From contig JAGTJM010000036.1 in assembly GCA_020747015.1 (NCBI GenBank), positions 1 to 64,000 of the forward strand: a stretch of DNA of 64,000 bases, in the 5' to 3' direction. A model generated the notes under the pieces. That model ran no database searches. It had not been told where the DNA came from and saw nothing but the letters and a program-made list of their open reading frames with translations. The stretch is from Pyrenochaeta sp. MPI-SDFR-AT-0127 (taxonomy: Eukaryota > Ascomycota > Dothideomycetes > Pleosporales > Cucurbitariaceae). The position numbers and the translations under genes are program-made. Shown here in pieces: positions 32,455 to 44,483 of this stretch; the stretch's first letter is position 1, and each line of letters starts with the position of its first letter.

Positions 32455-34883
32455 TCAGGAGTTGGTCGAAGCCAGGTTCCAGTCAAATGAGCTGAATAAT
32501 TCGTCAGTTTCTACGGACCATGGAAAAGTGCTCAAAGCCTCTTTATCCAATTCAAAGTCTTGAAAGATATCAGTATTTAAGTCGTCATTCGAAATGACCT
32601 GGTCCAGAATGGCAACGCAACGAGCTGAAAGTGAGTCATCAACAAGATGCTCGCGGAATGTGTTCTTAGCCAGTCGAACATCTTCGTACCAAGCGCTCAC
32701 TTCAGCTGCGTCAGGAAAGCTGATAATGCAAAGTGTCATGACTAGGGCCGCGTGGAAGAGAAAATACCTGTAAGGAGAATTAGTTCAACAGCATAACAAA
32801 TACGTCGCGGACACACTCACGTAGTGTACCAACCCTCCAACCTTGTCAAGCCAAGTGATGCATACTGATGGGTCGATTGAACTGTCGAGTGGGCAGCTTC
32901 AAGGCATAGCCGTTTACAGGCTTCCTGACTAGACTGAGTATCCTGATCTAATATACTTCCTTTTCCAGAGATAGCACGACGCAACAGAATGTGGCGAAAA
33001 ATGATGATCTTGAGATTCCAATATCTCCACCACAGGCGAGACCGTGCAAATGAGTACCACCGGTAACGGAGAAATGGTGGGTATGAATCCTGGAAGAACG
33101 AAGGAAGATTATGTATCCATACAGTCATAGAAGCATCAAGAGCCAGCGCTGCTTCTGCAGAAAGCCCGGGTTCAGCCAGTAATCGATTGGATATATGGTT
33201 TGTGTGCATGTGAAATCCACTTTGCGCATGTAGAGACGAATAAATGGTGGGTTCGGTCGATTCTACCGGAAGTCGCACAGTGGCGGGTGTAAGTGTCTGA
33301 TAAGAATTAACATAGTGATGGACGATCAGAATTTCCCTGAGGCCGACCTACCTCGTCATCTATGTTGAGAACTGAGTGCACATTCATAGAATCCTGATCA
33401 GGGAGCATAATTGCCCTGCCAAAGGTGGTTGATGCTCCACTATCAAATATGTACAAGCCCCACCACACTCTCCGTCTGATCTCACGTTCCAACAGGCTGA
33501 TATTCCAATGTGGAAGCTCTCTATGCAAAGCTAAACTGAGAGCAGTACGAACCGCAAGACCTAAAATATTCCATCCTGTGTTCGGGCTGTTCCTCTTTTG
33601 GCTGAGATTGCTCAACAGCACAAGTGCTTGGACTGATGTCAGGTTTGCGGTCTCAAAGACTGATTCGTGCTGTCCCAGCGTGAGAGCATGACGATAGAGA
33701 GAATCCTCCAGACCGGCAGAATTTCTATTATAACTCCACGCCCCAAGAGCCAGGATTGCGTAGTAGAGCATATCCCATGAATTTTTATGTGGACGTGGAA
33801 CAATTTCATGGTACTGGGCACGAAACGTGGCTTCGTGTACAAACGGATAGCAGACATGATACTCGTTGAAGAAGGCATCTATAAGCGTGGAAGAGATCTG
33901 GTTCGTGAGGGCGGCATGCGAAACCTGGGATGATGCAAGAACGCCACCGAAGGAGATCGAAGGCTCCGGGCTCCATACCTGTGTGTGAGCTCTGGATTGG
34001 TGCAAGAAACCAGCCCAGTCGAGCAAGCATCGAAGAAAGACAACACCGGAAGTTGAACCTGATACTTTGTTAGTAACATATGTGATCATATGAGGAGGTG
34101 CCAATGACCAAGATAGCCTACACCAGTAGGCTCCACCGATAGCGCTGCCATACCATCAGCAAGGGCATCCACAGCGACATTTGTCTCTTGCCAATTGAAA
34201 CCATCTGCACTGTTCGGCACAGCCTCAGGAAGAATCGGCTCATTCGTAGGAGAGCTAGAACTTCCTTGTGGACTTGATATCACCGTGGGTTGCAACACAT
34301 CAGGCGCCGGAGATATGAGTATTGGCGAAGCCGTCCTCAATAGATCGGGCGACGATAGTACGTCGTCCACACTGATACCCGGAAAATTTCTGGAGATGAA
34401 AGATTCTGCATTGTTTAATTTTTGCTCGACGCTGGTAAGGTATCTGATGTAGTTTCAGTGAGGTCATCCAGATCAGCAGAAGATAGATATTGTTTACGCT
34501 CGGGTGAGAGGCGATCTGGTAATTTTGCCACTGTAGTGGCACGAAGATCCGCTATGGACGCAAGATGTGCATGTTGGCATATCTTTCGAGCACTGCATGA
34601 GGTCAGATGGGTACCATTAAAGCATCTTACGAGACTAGAACGAGCCTTCAACTTTTTATGACGACACCGGTCGCACTGCACGAGTCAGCATGTGACAGAG
34701 CACTACGAAGTGATTTAATGCATACAGAGAGCGAACTTCTTGGCTGTTTATGCTCCATCCATAGAAGAGCGCTAATGTTAGGACGGTGGATGGATAACGG
34801 GAGTCAGCAGGTGCTCGGACGATGTTACTAGCATCCGAAGTTTCACCGACTGAGCCCCATTTATTTCTTTGTTCTGGCTGCAT
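32455..34883 (-). CDS. Zn2Cys6 transcription factor with Fungal_trans domain
   Basis: Seven exons: 34883..34737, 34675..34646, 34592..34498, 34443..34124, 34058..33352, 33296..32821 and 32767..32455; 695 aa. The zinc cluster is split by an intron: CDRCRHKKLK in exon 2 and CSKDMPTCTSCVHSGSSCHY in exon 3, giving the exact C-x2-C-x6-C-x6-C-x2-C-x6-C spacing, then RSPLTRAYLTSVEQKLNNAE (linker/coiled coil). The middle-homology domain spans exons 5-6 (AFFNEYHVCYPFVHEATF, ALGAWSYN, RRRVWWGLYIFD). Target genes unknown. The intron after exon 2 must use a GC donor to keep the spacing; a GT donor 15 nt later would insert ARSSL and leave a 38-nt intron. Exon 1 is the least certain part. Confidence 0.88.
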
Positions 34884-36675
34884 TTAGCCTACCTGTGAAC
34901 ATGTTTGCGAATTTATGAAATAACTACTTTAATATTGAGGGTCATAGCTATCTATCGTACATTTGCTTTACCGACACAAGTCGGATCTGAGCGCTAAACA
35001 TGTGTTCACCTTCATCTCACACGACTATGCCCTTCCCTCTACTATGAGTTCCCCTTCTGAAGTCTTACTAGATCTGACATAGCATACTGGCTTTCATCAT
35101 AAGACTTTCAAGCTCTTTTCGCTCTTGTTTCTATGCATTTCGGTCGTCGCCAACTAGCACCCCAGTTTTATTAAGACGAGACAAAGACTTCAGGCCCATA
35201 TTAAGCATGATTCTGAATTGAATCTCCACGCATGATGGACTAGGTACTCATCTAGGAACCCTATCATGCTCTTGTTACTTCTGTGACCCTCATGCTCCCG
35301 TGCGATTCACTTGATGAGGGCAGCCTTAACTTTTTGAGAAGCCACTGCTCACTATCGATACTAGAATGCATATGCACTCGACCTAAACCTTGATCTTGTT
35401 CTTTGGCTATTCGCCATCTCTTCGAAAAGTACAATTTTTCTCGTTAAGTGCGGGATATAAAGCCACCTGATTCACGTTCTGTCTTAAGTCCGCGAGCATT
35501 TCGGCGTTCTTGGAATTGTTTTGTGGTGGTTCATGATGAAGAGAATATGAAAATCGAGGCGCAGACATGTTCCTCTCTCATGTGTCTTGAGAGTCTGTCA
35601 AGAAATTTGCTTTTGAACATTCTAAAGGAGGCTACAGGAACGTGCAGCCCTCAGCCCTGGGTCTTCCAAATACGAGATAGAACCATGGCAAAAGGCTCAT
35701 GACCGGTTGATGATATAATCTTCGTGGAGGAAGATGACGTGCGTAGGGAAAAGTGCTGGACATCTATTGAAAAAAATATGATTCAAACTGACCTACTCCG
35801 TTTCAGATGCAAATCGTGTCTTGGCATGATGAGTACTTGAAGTAATTAGTCGTGAACAAGACTGTAACGCTAGCCGATTTGCGATTGTCTACTGCGTATG
35901 GCTAGCTTTCCGTTGTTGATGATAAGAGACTATTGCTCAGTTTAAGATCGCTGAGATGTTAGCATGAGGGTAGGTTCATCTGGAGCAACATTTCTTCTAG
36001 GATAGCAGCTATAAATGAATAAATGCTGCTCGACCATCGTTATATATGGCGCAGGATATGTTCATGCTTCTTTCGAACGTACTTGACTTTACACGATTCG
36101 CACTATTTCATAATATTGAGACACTGCTCTCGTCGAAATTGATATCATAACGGTTCTCAAGACCAGGACGGGTGGCAACTGGATCTGATCCATTGGCGCC
36201 CAGGTCGACGCGGATTTCAAATGTAGTTAAAGATATAGAAGTAGCACAGACCAAGGAAATGGCATACAAGTGCGTTAGGGGCAACAGGTTATGTATACGG
36301 ATATCAGCAAGGCATTGAGGCGGAAGGGGCATTAAGTGGTTGGCCGTGGTATAATAAACAGGTTGCATGAAATGATCCGGGCACATGGGCCGGGAGACGT
36401 GTAGGAGAGGTAGAATAAAATAAGTGCTAGCTACTAGCCTTGATGATCATTGAGCAAAAGGACCAAGACCAATCTTGGCTATTGTTTTACTCTCCATTTG
36501 CGTGACGACGTAGTGCCAGGATCGTACACTGTGGCATAAGCCGATACAGAATGAATGTTACCTGTTCCCACTATTTGGGGACATCATTTGGCCACAATAT
36601 TGTCTAAGTGAACTATGTAGCGGTTGTGCGATGTGCTCAATTGTGGCACTCAGGCCATGTCCAGTACCAACACAT
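34884..36675. other. intergenic region
   Basis: About 1.8 kb with no supportable gene. Frames at 35448-35702 and 36108-36386 have no recognisable content. Confidence 0.5.
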
Positions 36676-37259
36676 CTATAACAACGCTGCAGCAGCTGCA
36701 GCAGCCATAACACCAAATTCCCCGGCAACCCAAACCCTGGCTGTAGGTACTGCACCCGCCGTGGAACTCCTCGTTGTAGCTCTCGCGTCAATAACGCTTC
36801 TTACAATGCTGAACTGGTCAGAAACCTGCTGTTCCTTGAAAGCCCGCGCCCCGCTTGGCAGTGCAGTGTACCAGTCCGGTCGCGAAAAGAACGTTGTGGT
36901 TCCAGGGTCGGTCACGGCGGCGGGGATGCTATAATTTGATGCAGTGCGGACAAAGGCGGCGATTTCAGACGCAGCGGAAGATTCGGAAGATTTATAAGTT
37001 GCGCCGAGCGAATTGGTGAAGCGGCCGTAGGCTATGTTCGCGTTGAAGAAGACAGACGTTGTCCAGCTGGCGGCCTGTGAAGAGTCTTAGTTTGAGAGTT
37101 TGAAGAAGGCTTAGGAGAAAGGTGTACATCTGATGGGTTCGCAAAGCTCGGAATTGCGGATGTTGGGATTGGAGGCTCTGTATAGACCATAAAGTCTGCT
37201 TGGGCGATGCGGAAACCAGCCGCGGCAGCAAAGAGAAGAAGACCGGTCTTTCCAAACAT
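36676..37259 (-). CDS. small secreted protein with hydrophobic C-terminus, unknown function
   Basis: Exons 37259..37128 and 37074..36676 (53-nt intron) encode 176 aa. N-terminal signal peptide MFGKTGLLLFAAAAGFRIAQA, then TEPPIPTSAIPSFANPSD. After the intron: FFNANIAYGRFTNSLGATYK and a Ser/Ala/Thr-rich stretch. The C-terminus ends in a hydrophobic tail (EFGVMAAAAAAALL) after small residues, compatible with a GPI-anchor signal. No Cys is seen in the mature part, so it is not a typical Cys-rich effector. Family not recognised. Confidence 0.65.
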
Positions 37260-39157
37260 ATTGACGGCAGAAACGAATGTGAACTTGGGGTCGACAAGGT
37301 TGGGTGCGGAGTGCCGTTATGCAACAAGACAAGAGAGAAGGGACGCGCAATACAGTTACGAAGTCAAGGGAAGCCCATGTCAAACGTCAAGACAATGATG
37401 ACAGATCCAAGAGCTGCGTCTTCGTATCAGACACTTGCTGATCCACATTTCTGCTGATGGCGTTTGCAACATCCACTTCCACATTGAAGCGATTGAGGCT
37501 GTGCAAATCGACTTGCTGCCAAGGCCCGCACGTTCTCTTGAGCACAACTCCTCATGTTCACATTCACGCATTTGGAGAATATGAGTTACTCTAAAGCACA
37601 CAATGCCCTGTCGCGTTGTAGTATCATCTGATGTATGGATTGAAATAGGTGGCAAGAACAAATCGGACAAACAATATTGCGCCTCTCCTGATGACGACAC
37701 GCTGTACAATCTGAGATCTCATTCGGCTAAACATTCTCTCCTCTCTTTGACCACTATAGTGAGGCTTCAGAAGCATCTCAGCACCTCAGTGACGGATACA
37801 AAATCATTCCGTCTCACACTTGGGATAAGCGAAGAAGGGGCACCGGTTTCTGGAAAACGACGGCGGCATCACCGACTCTTGCAAGATGATATGCACCATT
37901 TCTCGTCGCCAACGCCCTGGGAAATTCGCCTTTAAGACCTTGCAACGCCGATATTAGACTATCCTTTCGGGGACTTTTGCATGTGTAGTTCGTGCACCGG
38001 GTTCAGCATCTCCTAGATTGCAAAAGATGTCGAGGGCATTATAGCTATTGTGCGATATTTAAGAGAGTTCGATATGAGAAGGTTATCTTACTGGAGCACC
38101 TCGACTGCCGAGCCATTCATCCTCCTCGATCCTGTAACCCTCAATTACTAGGTTTATAAAGGATGCCAAGATATCCCCTTATTTACTACTACCGAAAATG
38201 CTCCGCCAATGGATGCATAATCTTCTCTAAACACCAATGTTTGGGCTAAGAAGTAACAGGCTCATTGACATCCTCTGGATTCCGTCGACATGCCCTGAAG
38301 CAGGCTGAATACATGATCGTGCGCGATGATGAGGAAATCAATCCAATGAATCTTACCCTAATTGGTCTTTATTTCACCAATGACGGCATGTCCGTGGCAC
38401 TTACTGATCACAAAAAGAGGAATTCAGACGTTGTCTGTTCTCACATCTGCACTTCAACTCTCACCCACACATCCGACAGGCTAAGACGAATGTATGATTA
38501 ATTGGGTATCAGTAGAGCATGATATGGACTTGCGAGCAGTGAATAAGTTGGTACTGCTTTACTGCTGGATTGGCGCCTAGCCAGAGGACACTATAAGAAA
38601 TCATTTGAATTTGATTCCAATGGCTGCCCAAACTCTGAGTGAAATCATGGAGAGTTAATGTTCAACCAAGAAGGCTGTAAGCGCCCTAGAATCCTTGAGT
38701 TGCATTCTGTAGTGGACATGAACGCTATATTGGTTCTTCTTATCAGCCAAGTGTTCCTTAACGCGCTTGATAGGCTCAGTACATTGTATTCTGGCTGAAA
38801 TGTCCCAGGAGGCATTGGACTACCATGTAAAAAATGTGTGTATGTGCAAGCCGCCATTGGCAAGGGTTGCAGCAACCGTGATACTTGCAGTGCGGACATG
38901 TTGCTCAATCCTACGACTTCACCACAGAAACATGACGTCAGCGGCCAACACCCCACCCACCGTCTACGCCATTTCAATACCAAACATGCATATATAGCAT
39001 GCATGATGCACGGTGTCATTGCTTGGGCATCCAACCCAGATACTCTCACTTCCCAAGCTTAAAGTCTACTATTCCAGCGCTACTTTAGCACGATCTACTC
39101 ACCACCCGATCCAGCCCAGCACAACATTGTGGTGCACAGAGCACGCCTCAAGCCACA
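37260..39157. other. intergenic region
   Basis: About 1.9 kb. Frames at 37603-37935, 38265-38501 and 38645-39049 show no recognisable domain or spliced model. Nothing supportable seen. Confidence 0.5.
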
Positions 39158-39711
39158 ATGGGCTTGCCCTACTCCCGCCAAATCAATGCCGCTTTCGAAC
39201 AAGTTACCCCCCTTGTCGCCGCCGGCTTCAAGGTACTTCGCACAACGCGCGACATTTCCATTCTTCTCGCTGTCATTCAAGTCTTAACGGTATTCTTTCT
39301 GGGCTTGATCCTAGCAGCCCTAGTTGCACTACTATACAGTGTGAATCCAGATTTGGAGGTACGCATAGTTTCCGCCCTTTCGCTGTTAGACTTGTTCTGG
39401 GCATAACTCATGAGCCACAGGTGGAAAGACAGCAGTTAGTGACGCCATTGTTACAGTACTTCGCCAGTATCACTATTTGGCATGTTGTAAAAAGTGCTGT
39501 TACCTCTTTTATAGTTTTTGGTATCGCGGCTGGATTAATCTGGAAGCTATTAATTGTTAAACAGTGGGTCACAGACGTTGAATATGAGGGAAATGTAGAC
39601 GCCAATAATGCGTTAGAGGAGTTCAGCGAAGATGAGGATGTTAAAAAGGACGCCAAAGTGGGGATAGAAGATGCGAACAAAGAACAAGGACAAGAGAAGG
39701 GAAAGAAATAA
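39158..39711 (+). CDS. small two-helix membrane protein, unknown function
   Basis: Exons 39158..39358 and 39421..39711 (62-nt intron) encode 163 aa. Two hydrophobic segments: SILLAVIQVLTVFFLGLILA (about 33-60) and SAVTSFIVFGIAAGLIWKLL (about 85-110). The C-terminal third is charged and acidic (EEFSEDEDVKKDAKVGIEDA) and ends in KEQGQEKGKK, so the tail is probably cytosolic. The pattern recalls small fungal ER or nuclear-envelope proteins, but I do not recognise the family. Confidence 0.72.
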
Positions 39712-41293
39712 CAGTATATGGTTCCATGAGCCAGGAACGAGCAAGTTTCCAAAAGACATCACCTATCATGGGTACAAATGAGAGAAAGATGTGTGGATAA
39801 ACATCAATCATTGGAGACAATGTTCAAGGCGACGCAAAATTTTATTCTCAAATCATAAAAGTGGCATCAACGAAGCGATGACCGACAGAATGGCCCGCGC
39901 AGTCTCAAAGCCACCCAGCTCTTATACTCGCACCTTTCGGACGGCTTCGGTTGCCGCCATCCGGTTCCTCAGAGATATTTCCAGAACTTGTACCATTCTC
40001 AGTTCTGGTACAATCGTTTCTTCTGACTGTAAGTGACGTAAAACAAGTAAATTGGGGTGAGACTACAACAAAGATAAAGATAGAAGATCACCCTGTATAT
40101 GTCTGGGCACAGAATAATTCACAAACTGCGACTCTTGAGTCACAAACAGTGACAAAGTTATCAAAGGCTCACAGTAGGTTCGGGGAGGGAGGTAACCCTC
40201 GTGTAGGAGAACAAACAGGGCGGATGGCCCTCCCATCTTTGGCCGAGCCTTGACTTCAGTACCACTTGGAAATGCACCATCATCTGTCTCGCACAAATTT
40301 TGTGAACGGCTGGCTTGTTGGCGTGTCATTGATACGACATCAAGTTCTCTCATACTCATATAATAGTCGGACTGGACCTTGTAGACTTCTTGCGGGACAA
40401 GCTTCAAGTCTAGAAGTTGATCGATGTACAAGTTGTACAACAAAGCGTATGTGCTGATGTTTTTATATGTATAATGCGAGTGAGGTGGGTTGGCAACTTT
40501 ATTACTACCGAGCTCTTCCCGTCTTTTGAAGTAATCATGTGCGATCAATGTGTACTTTTCTGCGTCATTTCCCTCGCCATTGAGCTTGGACATTCGTGAC
40601 ATTGCCTTGACGCTAGTAATTCCCTTCAGCGCCAAAGGCTGTTCCCTGGTGATGACTGTGATGTTGGAGTGAAAAGCGAAGAGTATGTGGGTGGAGGGGG
40701 CTAGAAATGTATATTCTACTCTAAAGCACGTTTATCATAAGGTATTAGAGCAGTTTGATGGTGCATTCGTATTCTGTGGGACTTACAATGCAAAATGTCA
40801 ATTTCTTGAATGGAAACAGATAAACGGCGGCCATACCAAATGACGGCAGTCATGTAGCAGATATTTCCGATACACTGCAGTAAACTCGTATGCAAGTACG
40901 TAGCCATAGATGCAAAATAGACCTTGTTATTGCGGATGATTTAAGAATTATGTGCACCTACTAGTGCGACGATGCTACTTTGTTCTGATTTAAGCCCACT
41001 AAGCAAGGCTGACTTAAGACATTTAGCGGAGAATGCGATACAAGTGGTGCATCATAAGACCAACCCATGCGACAAATTGACCAACCCAATGACCCAAGCG
41101 CCGAATGAAATGAGCAATGATAAGACCGAGTGGAAGAATGGAAGTGGGGTATCCATGGATATAACAAGAAAACATGAACTGCGAGATGTGGGATATCGAT
41201 AGCGAAAACGGAAGGGTATCCAAATGCGCGAAGCAAACACGACCCAATCCAAGACAAAATGCAAAGCGTAAGAGAATATCAAGAGTGATGCCC
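39712..41293. other. intergenic region with glutaminase relic
   Basis: About 1.6 kb downstream of both neighbours. Contains the glutaminase-like relic listed separately; the remainder shows no gene. Confidence 0.5.
40305..40640 (-). pseudogene. glutaminase A (GtaA-type) relic
   Basis: The minus-strand frame reads LALKGITSVKAMSRMS, then NDAEKYTLIAHDYFKR, ANPPHSHYTY and LLYNLYIDQLLDLKLVPQ and VYKVQSDYY. These match, in order, the C-terminal part of fungal secreted glutaminase A (LALKGI...A.I..DY...W..LG...PPH..L.Y...HGLLYNLY.D..L.L.LVPQ.VY..QS..Y). The frame has no start, lacks the N-terminal two thirds, and diverges after about 110 residues. A truncated copy. Confidence 0.65.
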
Positions 41294-43162
41294 CTAGGAA
41301 TCGGCAAGCCATGGACGAGAAACATTCTCGTAGCGCTGCTCACAATCGCGCAACCATGGGCAACTTAGAATATCATGGATAGTCCAGCGTTTCTCGACAT
41401 CCAGCTCGAGGCATCCCCGAACGACTGCAAGAACATCCTGAACGTTGCCTCCTTGGACGGCTTCAGCATTGCGTATCAGATCCTCACTCCAATCACCTTT
41501 TTGGATTTTCTCTGCCGTCCTGATGTCGAGCCCATCGTTGAAAGGTAGACAGGCAGTGAGGAGCGAAAACAAGACGACACCGAATGCCCATATATCCGCT
41601 GCAGGCGAAAAAACAGGACCAGGCGCATTGAAGAGTTCGGGCGCTGCGTACTGTAGGCTGCCTGCTACTGAAGTGCTGGTATCTGCAGGACCAATGTTCT
41701 GGTTGCCGCCACTGGAGTGCGGGTCGGGGCCATCGCGCTGGTCGCTCACGATAAAATCTGCCATTCCAAAGTCACAAAGAAGAATGTCGCCACCCTCCAG
41801 CTCAGCGTTTGGTCCAGTCATATCGACTAGAATATTTTCGAGTTTGATATCTCGATGGACGACCTGGACGTCATTGTGAAGGTAACGCATCGCGGAGGCT
41901 AGCTGGTATGCATAGCGCTGGACCAAGTGTACAGGTAGTCCGCTCTTCTTCTTGCGATGGGTATCACGCACAAGATCGAAGAGAGTCCCGCCCTTGTTCA
42001 GTTTAGTAATGCAGAAGGTAGCAAAGTCAGTGGTGTAGACTCTGAGAAGTGGAAGGATGTAAGGATGCCGTAGGAAGCGCCATATTTCCACCTCTTGGTC
42101 GAACTGAGTCTGAATCTGCTCATTTTCGAACTCGGACTTTTGTTTCTGCAGCTTGCGTACAATCTTGACAGCGTTTACCATGGGCTTTCCATCCTCCATG
42201 CTCGTTACTTCTTTAACGACGCTGAAGCCGCCATAGCCAATTTGCTTTCCGATAATGTATTCGCCATCATAGCCAATGCCCTGGCCTTCATCGTCCGGCT
42301 CACTTGGCTTAATGGGGGCATCAGAAGCTTTGTAGCGGGCTAGGAAAGACGCAGCTGGAGACATTGACGAGAGGGAACGACCAGAGCGGTTGGACGATCG
42401 GCGACTCGCCCTCCGCAGACTACCATCTTCGCCCAACTCTGAGCGAAAGCTCTTGTTTCTTGCTGGACCGTTGCGTCGTGGTGAAAAGAGGGGAAACTCA
42501 ATTGGCGATGTGGCAGGCAGTGGAGAAAGCATGTACTCTGTAGGCGTTTCGAGCGGCGTTTGCGCCTCTTCTAGCGGGGGAGAAGCGGTTGTCTCGGAAG
42601 TCAAGGATGCGACCTGGTCATTGTACTCGGGATCCTTTGCGAGGTCGTCTACGGTAGTCTGCAGAAGGGGGTATCTCGATTCGCCGACACGATGCCGCAA
42701 GTGTCTGCGCACGTTGTAGGGAATCTCGAGGTACTCATGGTCAGAGTAGCTTCCGCTCTCCGGTGTTTCTGAATGCGACGACTGCGACGACTTTGGGATG
42801 GGGACCTCGAGGCCAATGATCTTGCCAGTATCGAGCCGGACTTGGTTGTCGAAGCTTATGGACGTTGTTCTCTCCTTGACGCGGTCTGGGATGTCTTCCT
42901 CATCGCTCGCGCATGCGCCATGGTATCGAATATGGGCATTGGGGCCAGTGTAGTCTGGGTGTGTGGGTGCGCCAATGAAGATGCCCTGGGGTTCTGCGCC
43001 AGCAAGTCCAGCGGTTAGCTGCGAGTGCAGGTGACCATGATGCGCAGGGTCTTTGGGGGGTGGGATGGAGGCAAAGGACGAAGCGGCAGGCTTGTGGGTC
43101 GGGTCCGAGGTGTTGAGTTTGAGCTTCTGGAAAGTATGTGAGGACTCCGAATTCGGGGCCAT
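41294..43162 (-). CDS. serine/threonine protein kinase, CAMK-like
   Basis: Single exon, 622 aa. A long disordered N-terminus (1-300; Ser/Pro-rich, RRASRRSSNRSGRS) precedes a complete kinase domain: IGKQIGYGGFSVVKEV (Gly loop), NAVKIVRK (Lys), VVHRDIKLENIL (catalytic loop), LLCDFGMADF (DFG), SLQYAAPEL (APE) and AFGVVLFSLL. An insertion between DFG and APE (DGPDPHSSGGNQNIGPADTS) is unusual in length. It resembles fungal kinases of the Nnk1/CAMK group; a precise orthologue cannot be named. Divergent from VAC8, 1.3 kb apart. Confidence 0.9.
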   Translation of the reverse strand: MAPNSESSHTFQKLKLNTSDPTHKPAASSFASIPPPKDPAHHGHLHSQLTAGLAGAEPQGIFIGAPTHPDYTGPNAHIRYHGACASDEEDIPDRVKERTTSISFDNQVRLDTGKIIGLEVPIPKSSQSSHSETPESGSYSDHEYLEIPYNVRRHLRHRVGESRYPLLQTTVDDLAKDPEYNDQVASLTSETTASPPLEEAQTPLETPTEYMLSPLPATSPIEFPLFSPRRNGPARNKSFRSELGEDGSLRRASRRSSNRSGRSLSSMSPAASFLARYKASDAPIKPSEPDDEGQGIGYDGEYIIGKQIGYGGFSVVKEVTSMEDGKPMVNAVKIVRKLQKQKSEFENEQIQTQFDQEVEIWRFLRHPYILPLLRVYTTDFATFCITKLNKGGTLFDLVRDTHRKKKSGLPVHLVQRYAYQLASAMRYLHNDVQVVHRDIKLENILVDMTGPNAELEGGDILLCDFGMADFIVSDQRDGPDPHSSGGNQNIGPADTSTSVAGSLQYAAPELFNAPGPVFSPAADIWAFGVVLFSLLTACLPFNDGLDIRTAEKIQKGDWSEDLIRNAEAVQGGNVQDVLAVVRGCLELDVEKRWTIHDILSCPWLRDCEQRYENVSRPWLADS

Positions 43163-44483
43163 TAAATCGGTTCACAGAGAATGCAAACCTGAGAGAGCCG
43201 GCGACCAGAGTATTAAAGGTACGGGCGATCGTGGGGTGAGGGTCGCGCGGCGGAAAGGGTCAAGTCGGAACGGCAAAGGTAATGGGATTATGTTCCCAGG
43301 CAGCGGAGTGCTTGTTTCTTGTTTAGCGGGGACTGCAAATTGCAGCCCGAGCAACCATGTGCCTGCCGCAGGACGAAGTGTGGCCGAGAGAGGAGGAGAG
43401 GGAAAAAATCAATAAAAAAAAATCAAACTGACGGCGTGCGCAGTGTCATGCGCCGTGGGCTGTAGAGTCCAAGTGCAAGTGGGCTGCCAAAACAAAGTCG
43501 ACGACGGGCTCCTTTGTTGCAGAATTCGACCCATATGAAGCTTTTTTGCAGTCCCCCACGCCGCCGGCGACGGCGGGAGGTCCATGGTAGTGTACCACGT
43601 GAGACGACTTCAATCAGCCCATTTGCGCCTATGGCAGGGCGTCCTAGGGTAAGCTCCTGGATTTACGTACTCTGACTGGGCACATGCTGGACAAGAGTTT
43701 CGGCAGTCTGACGTCGGGTTGGCTCTTGGAGCGACATCACTCGCCGTTTGCCGTTCGCCGCCGGACGCCTCTCTTTTGACTGGTGGTTTGAAGTTTTCGA
43801 GTGTGATGCAGAGCGTGGGGTCCATGGGCTCAAGTTTGGTGGCGAGAGGGTGCGAAGATGCGGGCAGGGTGTGCACGACGCGAACATGTACATGGCCGCG
43901 CGGGTCCAACGGCCCGCACGTCGACGGGACGAGTCGCTGTGGCGATGGCGAGGGCGAGGGCGATTAAACCATACTCTGGTCGAACTCCAATGGTCAAGAA
44001 GTCCGTCCGCAATTGAGCACAACAGGCAGCGCAGCGCAGGCTAGCGGCATGACGTCGCTGCATGGACTGCACGCGCACGCCAAACCAGCTGGGGGGCTTT
44101 GGTTTGCTCAAAGATGCTTCCTCTGGGCCTGAGCTCTGCCTCTTCTGTAGGGGTTTGTTTATTAGACGCGCTTTCATATGCTTCCCTCTCCGTGACTCGA
44201 ACCAGGCTCAGGCTGCCTGGTCCCCTGCAGAGCAACGCAGCTAGCGCCCTCAAGCTCCGCACGGGCTTGCTCGGCCCAAAGAAGACCTGCTGTCTGCGGT
44301 GTGGCACGTCAACACTCAAGCCGTCGTCTTCACCACGCTCTCCACATCTGCCACGGCCAACTGCGCACCTCGCACGCTTCACCTTCGTCGCCGCCCTCCC
44401 CCCCCCCCGCAGCTCCCTGCAGCTCCCTCGTGCGCCAGTTGTAGCCCCGACGACCGAGGCCGCGAGGCCTTGACGTCTGCACC
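43163..44483. promoter_or_regulatory. shared upstream region of kinase and VAC8
   Basis: 1.32 kb between divergent ATGs. Contains an A-rich tract (about 43412-43424) and a C-rich run (about 44396-44409) just upstream of VAC8. GC-rich chance frames occur on both strands. Confidence 0.5.

Noticed and set aside
44186..44210. GGTTCGAGTCAC on the minus strand, similar to a tRNA B box
   Set aside because: No matching A box, anticodon stem or acceptor stem could be folded around it.
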